In this document: piece after piece, positions 6,987 to 14,786 of the stretch | How positions within the stretch are numbered: position 1 is the first letter of the stretch | Layout of the letters: the number at the start of each line of letters is the position of its first letter | NCBI GenBank assembly: GCA_016716225.1 | Contig: JADJWT010000001.1 | Location: 558,001-622,000 of the forward strand | Direction: 5' to 3' | DNA from: Ignavibacteriota bacterium | Lineage (GTDB): Bacteria > Bacteroidota > Ignavibacteria > Ignavibacteriales > Melioribacteraceae | DNA: 64,000 bases | Program-made: the position numbers and the translations under genes | The notes under the pieces: model-generated | Told to the model about the DNA's origin: nothing | Seen by the model: only the letters and a program-made list of their open reading frames with translations | Databases searched by the model: none

Positions 6987-9494
6987 TTAACAAACCATTG
7001 CTGAAAAGCTGTTATTGAGGTAAGAGTTTTTAGATGGGCTGAACTGCGGAGCTAAATTTAGAAGCGAGTAAATCCCGTCTCTAAGCTTGCATTCATCACC
7101 AAGATTTAGAAGTGTTTTTCCAATCAGAACTTGATTCTTCTCAATTAAAACCTCTGTTGTGGAGCTTATCTTTTTAAGATCAATTTTGTCTTTCGTCCAA
7201 AATCTCACCTCGGATATTTCCTTATTTTCCGGTTTGACCACTTCCCTTTTTACACATCCGTTCTGTTTAACTTTGTACGCTTCTCCAATTTCTGAAAGTA
7301 TGTGTATCATCTGAAAAGCTGTTCCAAGTGTTCCATCTGTTCCGTTTATCCATAAAATGCTGTCATGTACTGCAGATTTGGATTTGTAAATCTCATACGA
7401 AATCGCCGAAATAATTTCCTTTCTTTCATTTTCTGAATATTTCTCAAGCTTCTGTAAAAACTTCTTCTGTATAAATTCAATTCTCTCCTTGAGAACAATA
7501 TTTCTTTCATTCTTCGGAAGTTTATTTGTTTTCTCAATCAGAATGGCTACTTCTTTGTTATAGTTTTTCATCAATACCTGTGATTCTAATTTCATTCTGT
7601 TCCCTAAGTTGTAAAGCCCTAATTCAATCACCGGAATATCCAATCTGTCAATCCAACCTTCAATACGATTACCCTTCTTCACCGAACCGCGCCCGACAAT
7701 TTCTTTATCTGTTTTATCAACTAGTATTTTTATAGCTTCCAATAGCTGATCCAATAGATGCCCGTTCGTAATCTTTGCCTCCTCCTGTAATTTCGACGGT
7801 AGTCGGTGGATTATTGATTTTGGTAACTCTATTTTGCTAGTTATTATAAATTCATACATTTTTCTAATAGAGTTCATATCTTCATCACTTGCAACTCCAT
7901 CTTTTACGGTGCTATCAATTATTCGTTCTAAGTTCCATGAATAAGTTCTTGTAAGCATTTCAAAAACTTCATTGTTCTCAATTCCTATTGCTGATCTTAT
8001 CATCTCAGCATTTGCTGCAACTCCGATATTTGAACTGTTTCTTGATATTCCCGTGTAGGTTCTGAGTAGGTTTTTTGTGCTGTATTCAATATTTAGGAAC
8101 GGTTGGAACACTTGGAACGCTTTTTTTGAATACATACCATCAAGTAATTTATTTCCATATTCTTCAAGTTTTTGTTCCACTTTATTTATTTCGACTTTCT
8201 TTTGATTCAATCCTCCAATTAGAATATTTTCTTTAACTTCACAAAAAGATTTTAAGTCACAAATTAGATACTCACCATATTGGTTGGGGTTTCTGTAGAC
8301 AATACACTTCCCTTCTTCAATTGGAATAATTCCCAATGAATCATCCATATCCGCGCCGCCAAGTATCTTTAAGTTCTTTTCAATATCAATATCACTGAAC
8401 CATACATTTCCATATTCATCTATTTCTATTTCCCCCTTGTTAACCTGCACCTGAAAGTTTCCTAGCTCATCATGGTTTCTTAAGTCTATTCTTAAATATC
8501 CTCTCATTCCTCCTGGAACTGGTATTCTAAAAACTGGATTTCCTGAAACTGATTCTCCATACCTCAGTATTGAATTTCTCATCATGCCCCAAGCTAATCT
8601 TACTAATCCCGGGAATTTCCTGTAATCAACCTTATGCCAAATTGCTTTTCTTAGTATCCAACTTTCCTTGTTATAATCCTCAACACTTATTTCATCAAAG
8701 TTATCCAGCCATTCACTTAGTCTTCCGCTCTTTAGTATATTTACATATTCCTCTATTCCTGAATATGCCCATTCAAGATATTGTTCTGCTCCAAATAGAT
8801 GCCATAGATTTAATAGGGACTGGATATCAAGCCTAAGACTCTTTCCCAACTTAACTGGCTCAAGCGTTACATAACAAAGATCACCGGATAAACTAATATC
8901 TTTTTTAATATTTCCTGATCCGTAAATTACTACATCGGATTTAATCTTATCGCTTACAACACAATGCCCTTTTACAAGTCCGTCTTTATAGAACAAAGTG
9001 AACTGCCCTGACATATTTACCTTAGCTTCTTTCCATCCAAGAGAATTAGCCAAAGAAATAGATATCAGAGAAATACCGTCTGTAATCGCGCCGGAATACT
9101 TCTTCTCCTCGTTTACATAAACATCTAACCCTTTATAAAAACTTCCATATTTAACTGGTCTGAATATCCTACTAAAATACTTGCCTGATTTAAATAAATT
9201 ACCTGAGTTTACTTTTATTCCGAACTTCTCTAAAAACTGATTAAACGAAATCTTACTATTCCTGCTGTCATAAACATCAATTGTTCTAAGTTTATCCTCT
9301 CTTAAATATGCAAATGAAAAATTTTCTCTTAATAGGCTTAATTCTACTAACTCCTTATTCTGATCAAAAAACAGACTATTGAACTTTACTTCACTTAATC
9401 CAAACTGAGATAGATCAAAAAAATGACTTCTGTAATCACCTTGAGAGATGTTGGACTTAACAAGATTAACTGGTTGCTTCATTAAATGTGACAT
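6987..9494 (-). CDS. Double-psi beta-barrel RNA polymerase-like protein (RdRP/YonO-like), putative
   Basis: An 835-aa protein. The start is set at 9494 because GGAGAGGAG lies seven bases upstream (9502-9510). A longer frame to 9548 would run through a terminator-like hairpin. Motif order matches single-chain RNA polymerases of the RdRP/QDE-1 class. TDGISLISISLANSLG (about 137-152) is like their DGxGxIS..LA block. GQFTLFYKDGLVKG (about 161-174) is like QxRxxGxKG. FRIPVPGGMRG (about 321-331) and GGADMDDSLGI (about 379-389) stand where DxDGD normally is, and NIGVAANAEM (about 488-497) resembles LGxISNxH. The third catalytic Asp is not in register (DMDDS), so activity is uncertain. Beyond residue 500 it is helical and unrecognised. 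Assignment is my motif reading. Confidence 0.5.
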   Translation of the reverse strand: MSHLMKQPVNLVKSNISQGDYRSHFFDLSQFGLSEVKFNSLFFDQNKELVELSLLRENFSFAYLREDKLRTIDVYDSRNSKISFNQFLEKFGIKVNSGNLFKSGKYFSRIFRPVKYGSFYKGLDVYVNEEKKYSGAITDGISLISISLANSLGWKEAKVNMSGQFTLFYKDGLVKGHCVVSDKIKSDVVIYGSGNIKKDISLSGDLCYVTLEPVKLGKSLRLDIQSLLNLWHLFGAEQYLEWAYSGIEEYVNILKSGRLSEWLDNFDEISVEDYNKESWILRKAIWHKVDYRKFPGLVRLAWGMMRNSILRYGESVSGNPVFRIPVPGGMRGYLRIDLRNHDELGNFQVQVNKGEIEIDEYGNVWFSDIDIEKNLKILGGADMDDSLGIIPIEEGKCIVYRNPNQYGEYLICDLKSFCEVKENILIGGLNQKKVEINKVEQKLEEYGNKLLDGMYSKKAFQVFQPFLNIEYSTKNLLRTYTGISRNSSNIGVAANAEMIRSAIGIENNEVFEMLTRTYSWNLERIIDSTVKDGVASDEDMNSIRKMYEFIITSKIELPKSIIHRLPSKLQEEAKITNGHLLDQLLEAIKILVDKTDKEIVGRGSVKKGNRIEGWIDRLDIPVIELGLYNLGNRMKLESQVLMKNYNKEVAILIEKTNKLPKNERNIVLKERIEFIQKKFLQKLEKYSENERKEIISAISYEIYKSKSAVHDSILWINGTDGTLGTAFQMIHILSEIGEAYKVKQNGCVKREVVKPENKEISEVRFWTKDKIDLKKISSTTEVLIEKNQVLIGKTLLNLGDECKLRDGIYSLLNLAPQFSPSKNSYLNNSFSAMVC

Positions 9495-9534
9495 AGAAAT
9501 ACTCCTCTCCGTTAATAGCGGTTTAAAATGAAAA

Positions 9535-9579
9535 AAGACCAGCCCCAAAGAGATAATTATTCCCTTCAGAACTGGTCTT
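9535..9579 (-). terminator. Terminator-like hairpin in the leader of the polymerase-like gene
   Basis: On the minus strand AAGACCAG (9579-9572) pairs with CTGGTCTT (9542-9535) and is followed directly by further T residues. It lies about 40 bases ahead of the chosen start at 9494, inside the presumed 5' leader. It could be the terminator of something upstream or an attenuator controlling read-through into the gene. The 29-base loop leaves room for an alternative fold. Confidence 0.55.
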
Positions 9580-9638
9580 AATGAATTAGTTATTTATTTT
9601 ATTTAGTTAATTGTACTTTGTTTTATATTGTAGAGGGG

Positions 9639-9700
9639 GGTGGGCTCGCATCGAAAATGGGAAAGAGTCCCATATGCAGAATAACGGGTTACCTAGGGAT
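9639..9700. other. G-rich structured patch upstream of the polymerase-like gene
   Basis: Between 9580 and 9793 no gene is seen. The stretch holds a run of G residues followed by GGTGGGCTCGCA (9639-9650) and a clean hairpin ATGGGA-AAGAG-TCCCAT (9657-9673). Its base composition is much richer in GC than its surroundings. The GGTGGGCTCGCA block resembles the repeat unit at 16312, 16367 and 16420. It may be part of a structured leader or a remnant of a mobile element; function unknown. Confidence 0.4.
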
Positions 9701-9793
9701 GCGCTTGTTGATTGGGTTAATGGTCAATGACGTTTATAAAGATTATAGAGAGAACAAATGTTTAATATCGAATCATTTGACGGTGAAATGATA

Positions 9794-10156
9794 CTATTTT
9801 ACTTTATGATAATTCTCAAGAGGTTCAAAATATTTAAAATATTTATCACTTAGTTTGTTATTTAATGAAATACTAAAACTTGGTGCAAGAAAACCATCTC
9901 CAGAAAAATCTCCAAATTCATTCAAATCATATGAGACTAAAAATCTAAATTCCTCTTTTCTATTACAAACTGCTATTTCTAATGTAGATTCTTCAAGATC
10001 TAATTCACCAAACATATCGATTGATTGTTCATTGTTTGCAAATTCTCTAATTATTGGTAAACCTGTTTTACCAGAAATAAATGTTACTAGCACAGATTTT
10101 TCATTGTTAAATTTTATTTCTAAAATATTCCCAGAATTATTTTTCCATGTGCCCAA
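9794..10156 (-). CDS. Hypothetical cassette protein
   Basis: A 120-aa soluble protein without a signal sequence. It opens GTWKNNSGNILEIKF and alternates hydrophobic and polar residues, suggesting a small beta-barrel of lipocalin/avidin-like type; I do not recognise a family. It is the lowest-coordinate gene of the minus-strand cassette series. The IS110-split attC-like site lies just upstream, but there is no attC palindrome after its stop codon, so it may mark the end of the array. Confidence 0.6.
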   Translation of the reverse strand: MGTWKNNSGNILEIKFNNEKSVLVTFISGKTGLPIIREFANNEQSIDMFGELDLEESTLEIAVCNRKEEFRFLVSYDLNEFGDFSGDGFLAPSFSISLNNKLSDKYFKYFEPLENYHKVK

Positions 10157-10172
10157 AAAATTTTTCTATACT

Positions 10173-10299
10173 CATAACTTTTTTTAACAAACATTGTTTT
10201 TAAACTTTCTAAATTTTACTTCACATTAACATATAACTTGAAATTACTTTCTAACTATTATTTTGCACAAAACCCAAGCCGGAACGGCGGTCGGGTTGA
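10173..10299 (-). other. attC-like site, left part, interrupted by IS110
   Basis: This half runs from CATAAC (10173-10178) to AACGGCGGTCGGGTTGA (10283-10299). The last 33 bases are identical to 12537-12569 in the neighbouring attC-like site. There the sequence continues TTTGTTGGTTAT, which here is found only at 11859-11870, after the IS. The break is therefore an insertion between the CGGGTT box and the GTTAT core. The CATAAC-proximal arm is more degenerate than in the other copies. Confidence 0.65.
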
Positions 10300-10529
10300 G
10301 TTCGCCATAAAGACCTTGTCTTTATTCAAAAATCAAATGACCTTTGTGTTGATAATCCGTGTAAAAATGATAGTCCAGCTAATTGATGCTTTCATGCTCG
10401 TGGTTGAGTCTTGTTGTCGAAGATTTGTAATTCAATAATTGGTGTTATACTTCTTTTCTGGAAAACCCGCTTGGCAGCCTACTTTTTTACATCTTCGAAC
10501 ACGGAATTAAATAATTAACTGGAGTTCAT
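10300..10529 (+). ncRNA. Candidate IS110 bridge RNA region
   Basis: The left end opens with a perfect hairpin ATAAAGAC-CTT-GTCTTTAT (10307-10325). A second domain is closed by CCAGCTAATTGA (10375-10386) against TCAATAATTGG (10432-10442). Inside that loop is TGGTTGAGTCTTGTTG (10401-10416), close to the target GGTTGATTTGTTGG. Further on, TTGGCAG (10471-10477) equals the element's right end plus the first base of its left end. This order, target-like loop then donor-like loop, is that of IS621-type bridge RNAs. The fold and guide assignments are by eye. Confidence 0.45.
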
Positions 10530-11846
10530 ATGAAACAAAAAAATATCAGAAAAATCAATCACACTGCTGCCGGTATTGATATTGGTTCTACTGAAATATT
10601 TATCGGCATTGAAAACAAACCGGTTTTATCTTTCCCAACTTTTACTGAAAGTTATATTAAAGCTATTGAGTATCTTATTGAAAATAATATTACTACCGTT
10701 GCTATGGAAGCCACCGGTGTCTATTGGTACGCTCTCTATGATATGATTGAACAAGCCGGCATTGACGTACATCTTGTTAATGGAAGAGCAATGCGAAATG
10801 TCCCCGGTAGAAAAAGTGATGTTCAAGACTGTCAATGGCTCCAAGAACTTCACAGCTATGGTCTCCTTCGACGTTGTTTTATCCCAGATGATATTACTCG
10901 TCAACTTAGAACCTATACTCGTTTACGTCAAGATCATCTCTCTTTAGCTACTCAACATATTCAACATATACAAAAAGCTTTTGATTCAATGAATATTAAA
11001 CTTCACAATGTTATTAGTCAAATCAATGGCACCAGCGGTTTACGTATTATTAAAGCTATTATCTCCGGTCAAAAAGATCCAATAAAATTAGCATCTCTTT
11101 GTGAAAATAGTATTATTAAAAAGAAAAATGATTTAGTAATTAATTCCCTTAAAGGTAATTACCGTAATGATTACATTTTTGCCTTAGAACAAGCTTTTGA
11201 TGGTTATCAGTTTTATTTAGATAAAGTATTCTTATGTGATAAAAAAATTGAAAATCTTTTAGAGCTAATTACTAAAGACAAACATGTACCAGAAAAACTT
11301 AATCTCCCTAAACGAGTTAGACACAATGCTCCACAAATTCAAGACCTTCACTTAATGCTAATGAAATTAACCGGTGGTAATGATCCTTCCCAAATTACCG
11401 GTCTTACTGACAAAACTCTTTTGGAGATTATTGCTGAAACCGGAACTGACTTATCCAGATGGCCTACTGAAAAACATTTTACTTCTTGGCTTTGTCTTGC
11501 TCCTGGTAAACACTCCTCGGGTAAAAAAAATAAAACCAGAAATAAAAAAGGTCACACTAAAGCTGGTCAAATTTTTAGAAACGCTGCCTATGCTTTAACT
11601 AATAGTAAACATATTGCTCTTGGCGCTTTTTATTATAGAATAAAAGCTAGAAAAGGACCCCTTATTGCTATTAAAGCTACTGCTAGAAAAATTGCTGTTC
11701 TTTACTACAATATTATGACTAAAGGTATTGAGTATGTTGAAAAAGGCATTAAAGATTATCAACAAAAAGTCAAAGAACAAAAAATTAAATTTTTACAAAA
11801 ACAAGCCAAACAACTTGGTTTTAATTTATCGCCAATGATTACTTAG
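10530..11846 (+). CDS. IS110-family transposase (DEDD recombinase)
   Basis: A 438-aa transposase. The N-terminal RuvC-like DEDD domain shows GIDIGSTE (Asp17), VAMEATG (Glu60) and RKSDVQDCQWL (Asp97 and Asp100). A helical linker precedes the C-terminal Tnp domain (PF02371 type) with the helix-hairpin-helix block ITGLTDKTLLEIIAETG. LAPGKHSSGKKNK follows at about 322-334, containing the conserved nucleophilic Ser. Length and all catalytic residues look intact, so the element is probably active or recently active. Start ATG at 10530 follows an ACTGGAG ribosome-binding site. Confidence 0.95.
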   Translation: MKQKNIRKINHTAAGIDIGSTEIFIGIENKPVLSFPTFTESYIKAIEYLIENNITTVAMEATGVYWYALYDMIEQAGIDVHLVNGRAMRNVPGRKSDVQDCQWLQELHSYGLLRRCFIPDDITRQLRTYTRLRQDHLSLATQHIQHIQKAFDSMNIKLHNVISQINGTSGLRIIKAIISGQKDPIKLASLCENSIIKKKNDLVINSLKGNYRNDYIFALEQAFDGYQFYLDKVFLCDKKIENLLELITKDKHVPEKLNLPKRVRHNAPQIQDLHLMLMKLTGGNDPSQITGLTDKTLLEIIAETGTDLSRWPTEKHFTSWLCLAPGKHSSGKKNKTRNKKGHTKAGQIFRNAAYALTNSKHIALGAFYYRIKARKGPLIAIKATARKIAVLYYNIMTKGIEYVEKGIKDYQQKVKEQKIKFLQKQAKQLGFNLSPMIT

Positions 11847-11858
11847 TGGTCATTGGCA

Positions 11859-11870
11859 TTTGTTGGTTAT
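11859..11870 (-). other. attC-like site, right part (after the IS110 insertion)
   Basis: TTTGTTGGTTAT is the remaining arm of the interrupted site and is identical to 12568-12579 in the intact neighbour. It lies directly after the IS end and ten bases from the stop codon of the lipoprotein cassette gene, where the gene-proximal end of an attC is expected. Confidence 0.6.
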
Positions 11871-11880
11871 GTGGTTTTTG

Positions 11881-12348
11881 TTAATTTACCCAAACAAATT
11901 TTAATAATTCAGGTTTTAATATCTCAATTCTTAGGCTATTTTCTCTATTTCCATTTTCATTATATAGATTAATTATATTTGGATTTTCTTTTAGTAATCT
12001 CCACCTTAATTTTACATATCTATGCCCATCGTTTGGTTCTAAAATAGTATATTCACATTCTCCATTTTCATAAAAATTTATTTTACCTCTAAATCTACTT
12101 GGTTTATATTCCTTATAATTTTCTGGTCTATATATTTTTATTATTGTCTTTTCTTCTTCTCTAGAATTAATCCATTTGCAATATAAATCTTTAATTGAAA
12201 AATCTTTTGTAAAGAAATTTTGATTTGGAAAAAATACTGTGGAATCTGATATCTCAACAAATTCTTCTAAGATTCTTGACCTTTTTTCAAATTCAGTATA
12301 ACATCCACTTAATACTATTGTAAATAATATTACATAAATTTTTTTCAT
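11881..12348 (-). CDS. Small cassette-borne lipoprotein
   Basis: A 155-aa protein starting at 12348. The frame extends to 12363, but MKKIYVILFTIVLSGC, a short positively charged signal peptide with an LSGC lipobox, begins at the internal Met. The mature part contains FYENGECEYTILEPNDGH and RYVKLRWRLLKENPNIINLY, typical of small beta-sheet lipoproteins. No family is recognised. The gene is flanked by attC-like palindromes at 11859 (split by the IS) and 12361-12580, the organisation of an integron cassette. Confidence 0.7.
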   Translation of the reverse strand: MKKIYVILFTIVLSGCYTEFEKRSRILEEFVEISDSTVFFPNQNFFTKDFSIKDLYCKWINSREEEKTIIKIYRPENYKEYKPSRFRGKINFYENGECEYTILEPNDGHRYVKLRWRLLKENPNIINLYNENGNRENSLRIEILKPELLKFVWVN

Positions 12349-12360
12349 ATTTTTTAACCA

Positions 12361-12580
12361 CATAACGGCGTAGCAAATAACCCGACGCCATAAACAACTA
12401 TTTTATTAAATAACGATTGATTTAATTTAAAAAGCAAAGTTTAACTTTTCTTTGCAAACTTTGCGACTCACTTTTATAAATTGCACTACACTTTAACAAA
12501 ATACTTAAAATTACTTTCTAGCTTTTATTTTGTACAAAACCCAAGCCGGAACGGCGGTCGGGTTGATTTGTTGGTTATAT
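12361..12580 (-). other. attC-like site (cassette boundary)
   Basis: Left end CATAACGGCG, then GCAAATAACCCGACGCC. Right end GTCGGGTTGATTTGTTG, then GTTATAT. The AAATAACCCG and CGGGTTGATTT boxes pair, leaving one extra base on the right (gene-proximal) arm, as the L'' arm of a real attC does. The centre contains a second hairpin of GCAAAGTTTAAC/TTTGCAAACTTTGC type and CCG-GAA-CGG. It follows the stop of the 71-aa gene when read on the minus strand. Confidence 0.7.
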
Positions 12581-12731
12581 TGCTTTTTATTTTTATATAT
12601 TAAAATTAATTGGATTGATTTACATTTTTAGAATTTTAGCCAAATTTATAGATAAAATAATTTAAGAATAAGTTTGAGATAGTTTTATCTTTTTTGTTAA
12701 AATATACATTAATAAATAACCTTAAAATATA

Positions 12732-12947
12732 TTATATAATAGTAAAAAAATATAAAATCCAAGTTATAAAACTGATAATATAACTGAGCAAAAGCCATTT
12801 ACTAAAGATAATCCCTTTTGGAGTTAATCCTTTTTCTGGATCAAAAATACTCAGACTAATATCTTTTATTTTTTGAGATTGAGTAAGAAGTGTTAGAATA
12901 ATTGAAAATATATTAGCAATAATTGCTATGTAATAAAATAATTTCAT
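12732..12947 (-). CDS. Tiny two-helix membrane protein (cassette gene)
   Basis: A 71-aa protein with two hydrophobic helices, about residues 3-21 (FYYIAIIANIFSIILTLLT) and 50-70 (WLLLSYIISFITWILYFFTI), joined by a polar loop with DPEKGLTPKG. No family is recognised. It is the only gene between the attC-like sites at 12361-12580 and 12964-13180, so it is a classic single-gene cassette. Small membrane proteins of unknown function are common in integron cassettes. Confidence 0.6.
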   Translation of the reverse strand: MKLFYYIAIIANIFSIILTLLTQSQKIKDISLSIFDPEKGLTPKGIIFSKWLLLSYIISFITWILYFFTII

Positions 12948-12963
12948 GTTTATTTAAATTGCA

Positions 12964-13180
12964 ATATAACGGCGTGACAAATAACCCGCTGCCCAAAACA
13001 ACAATTTTAAGTTTATTCGTTTCTGCCATAATTTATAAAAACAGTTTTTAAATTGTTTTTACAAAAACTGTTTTTTGGTTATTTAAATTTACTTTCAATG
13101 TTGAATAGCAATTTTATAAGAACTTTCAAATTTAATTTTTACACCAAATGCCAGACTGCGCACGCAGTCGGGTTGATTTG
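12964..13180 (-). other. attC-like site (cassette boundary)
   Basis: Left end ATATAACGGCGTGACAAAT then AACCCGCTGCC. Right end GCAGTCGGGTTGATTTGT then TGGTTATAC. Arms ACAAATAACCCG and CGGGTTGATTTGT pair with one extra-helical base on the gene-proximal side. The centre has a long internal hairpin with AAAACAGTTTTT against AAAAACTGTTTT. Its sequence is nearly the same as 13717-13943, the low diversity expected of a resident array. Confidence 0.75.
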
Positions 13181-13197
13181 TTGGTTATACAACTTTT

Positions 13198-13692
13198 TTA
13201 TTTTATTTGAATAAATTCATTATTGTTATTTTTTACAAAAATATATGTTTTGTTTCCACTCCAAATTGTATTGGCAATTAAAGTTATGGCATAAGTTGCT
13301 CCACCCACTGCTATTCCCGCAAGACCACACATCTCTGTACAATCATCCATCAATTGATTTGTAATTATGATAGATGCGAAACTAACTGGAATTCCCATGA
13401 AAAATCCATCAAAAAATCCTCTTACCCAATCTCTTAATTCTATTGATGAAACTAATTCTAATGGAATTGATTTGGATCTATAGCCTTTAATAACAAGTGA
13501 ATCTTTTGTTACTTCAATTAAATTTGAATAAAACTCCGTTCCATCAGACAACTTAATTAATGGGACATAAGATTTAGTTAAATAGTTGATTTTTTCAATA
13601 TAATTTTCTGAATCTTCTCCTTGAACTAAATATGTTGAAGAACAACCAAATATTGAAATCATTAATAAGATTAGTAAAACAGAATTTTTCAC
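13198..13692 (-). CDS. Cassette-borne lipoprotein with membrane-associated tail
   Basis: A 164-aa protein. MKNSVLLILLMISIFGCSS is a lipoprotein signal with lipobox IFGC. A small beta domain follows (about 30-95), with SDGTEFYSNLIEVTKDSLVI. A hydrophobic stretch (about 100-150) comes next, with GFFMGIPVSFASIIITNQL and GLAGIAVGGATYAITLIA, which could be glycine-zipper-like membrane segments. Function unknown. It lies between two near-identical attC-like sites and is read in the same direction as the other cassettes. Confidence 0.7.
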   Translation of the reverse strand: MKNSVLLILLMISIFGCSSTYLVQGEDSENYIEKINYLTKSYVPLIKLSDGTEFYSNLIEVTKDSLVIKGYRSKSIPLELVSSIELRDWVRGFFDGFFMGIPVSFASIIITNQLMDDCTEMCGLAGIAVGGATYAITLIANTIWSGNKTYIFVKNNNNEFIQIK

Positions 13693-13716
13693 AATTTTGA
13701 ACCTATTTTTTAAGTT

Positions 13717-13943
13717 GTATAACGGCGTGACAAATAACCCGCTGCCCTAAACTGCAAACTTAAGTTAATTTGTTTCCGCCAAAATTTATTAAAACAGTTT
13801 TTAAATTGTTTTTACAAAAACTGTTTTTAGGTTATTTAAAATTACTTTCAATGTTGAACAACAATTTTAAGTGAACTTTCAAATTTAATTTTTATAACAA
13901 ATGCCAGACTGCGCACGCAGTCGGGTTAATTTGTTTGTTATGC
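13717..13943 (-). other. attC-like site (cassette boundary)
   Basis: Left end GTATAACGGCGTGACAAAT with AACCCGCTGCC. Right end CACGCAGTCGGGTTAATTTG with GTTATGC at 13937-13943. It shares the same central AAAACAGTTTTT hairpin as 12964-13180. GCGCACGC near 13912 forms the same small loop CTGCGCACGCAG as in that copy. It follows the stop of the beta-barrel gene when read on the minus strand. Confidence 0.75.
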
Positions 13944-13964
13944 AACTATATTTTAAAATTATTT

Positions 13965-14639
13965 TCAAGGGAAATAGAAACCAACCATTAATTGAATATT
14001 GCTATGCTTAAAACTTGTATTACTTGCATCAAATGTTTTTGACAAACCTAGTGAATATCTAGCACCAAAACTAAATTGTTTATACAGATATTCTCCTCCA
14101 ATAGTTATACCAAATCCCGGGCTTTTGATCATTGAGGATTTTATTTTATGTGTATCATCTTCATTGATATTTGTTGTAATAACTTCATTTCCATTATTAA
14201 ATTTTGAATACCCTTTTGAATTTATTTCTGTTTCACCATTAATAAAAATGTCAATATATGGGCCAGCAAAAATATTAAAATTTTTAATAATTGGATAAAC
14301 TATAAAAATTGGCATTTCAATGTAATTTAACGATAATGTCATCTTGTTATTTACAGAGTATTCATCAATTCCACTCAAAGAATAATCTTTGTATTCTGAT
14401 AAATAACCTTTTGAACAATAATAAATTTCTGGACGAATTGATAATTTATCATTTAATTTAATTGTTACAAATCCCCCCAAAGAATAGCCAAAACGAATAG
14501 AATTATTTTTAACATCATTGCCGTATAAATTTGATAAATTAAGTCCACCAACAATACCTTTTGAAACAATCTCTTGAGCAGAAACTTTAATTAGACTAAT
14601 AAAACTTAATAATAGAAGCAAAAATATTACTTTTCTCAT
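13965..14639 (-). CDS. PorT-like outer-membrane beta-barrel protein
   Basis: A 224-aa protein. The start is placed at 14639 because MRKVIFLLLLLSFISLIKV is a standard signal peptide ending VSAQ; the frame extends further to 14702 without adding a plausible leader. The mature part has the alternating pattern and GGLNLSNLYG, IRPEIYYCSKGY, PGFGITIGGEYLYKQFSFG and final IQLMVGFYF of the PorT/outer-membrane beta-barrel family (PF13568 type), about eight strands. It is carried as a cassette gene with an attC-like site on either side. Confidence 0.8.
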   Translation of the reverse strand: MRKVIFLLLLLSFISLIKVSAQEIVSKGIVGGLNLSNLYGNDVKNNSIRFGYSLGGFVTIKLNDKLSIRPEIYYCSKGYLSEYKDYSLSGIDEYSVNNKMTLSLNYIEMPIFIVYPIIKNFNIFAGPYIDIFINGETEINSKGYSKFNNGNEVITTNINEDDTHKIKSSMIKSPGFGITIGGEYLYKQFSFGARYSLGLSKTFDASNTSFKHSNIQLMVGFYFP

Positions 14640-14786
14640 TTCATCCGCCGAATGTTTGTTTAAGAAATTAAATAAAGAATAATTATGTTTTTTATTTAAC
14701 AAATAAAATCTTAAACAATTCTAATATTTTTGTGTTCCAATTATTTTAATATTTTCTAATACATTACCTAAGTATTATTTTATGTT

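Larger units (their letters stand above)
10300..11858 (+). mobile_element. IS110-family insertion sequence inside an attC-like site
   Basis: Boundaries come from comparison with the uninterrupted neighbour at 12537-12580. The target reads GGGTTGA|TTTGTTGG, with the A at 10299/11858 ambiguous, so the element is about 1559 bp. There are no terminal inverted repeats and no clear target duplication, as is usual for IS110. It has 230 bp of non-coding left end and only about 12 bp after the transposase stop, the IS110-group layout in which the bridge RNA is encoded upstream. It lies on the plus strand, opposite to the cassettes. Integron-targeting IS110-type elements are known (IS1111-attC group), but the organisation here is the other subgroup. 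Confidence 0.8.

Noticed and set aside
10238..10438. A 66-codon open frame in the IS110 left end
   Set aside because: It crosses the IS-attC junction and covers the predicted structured RNA; no protein features.
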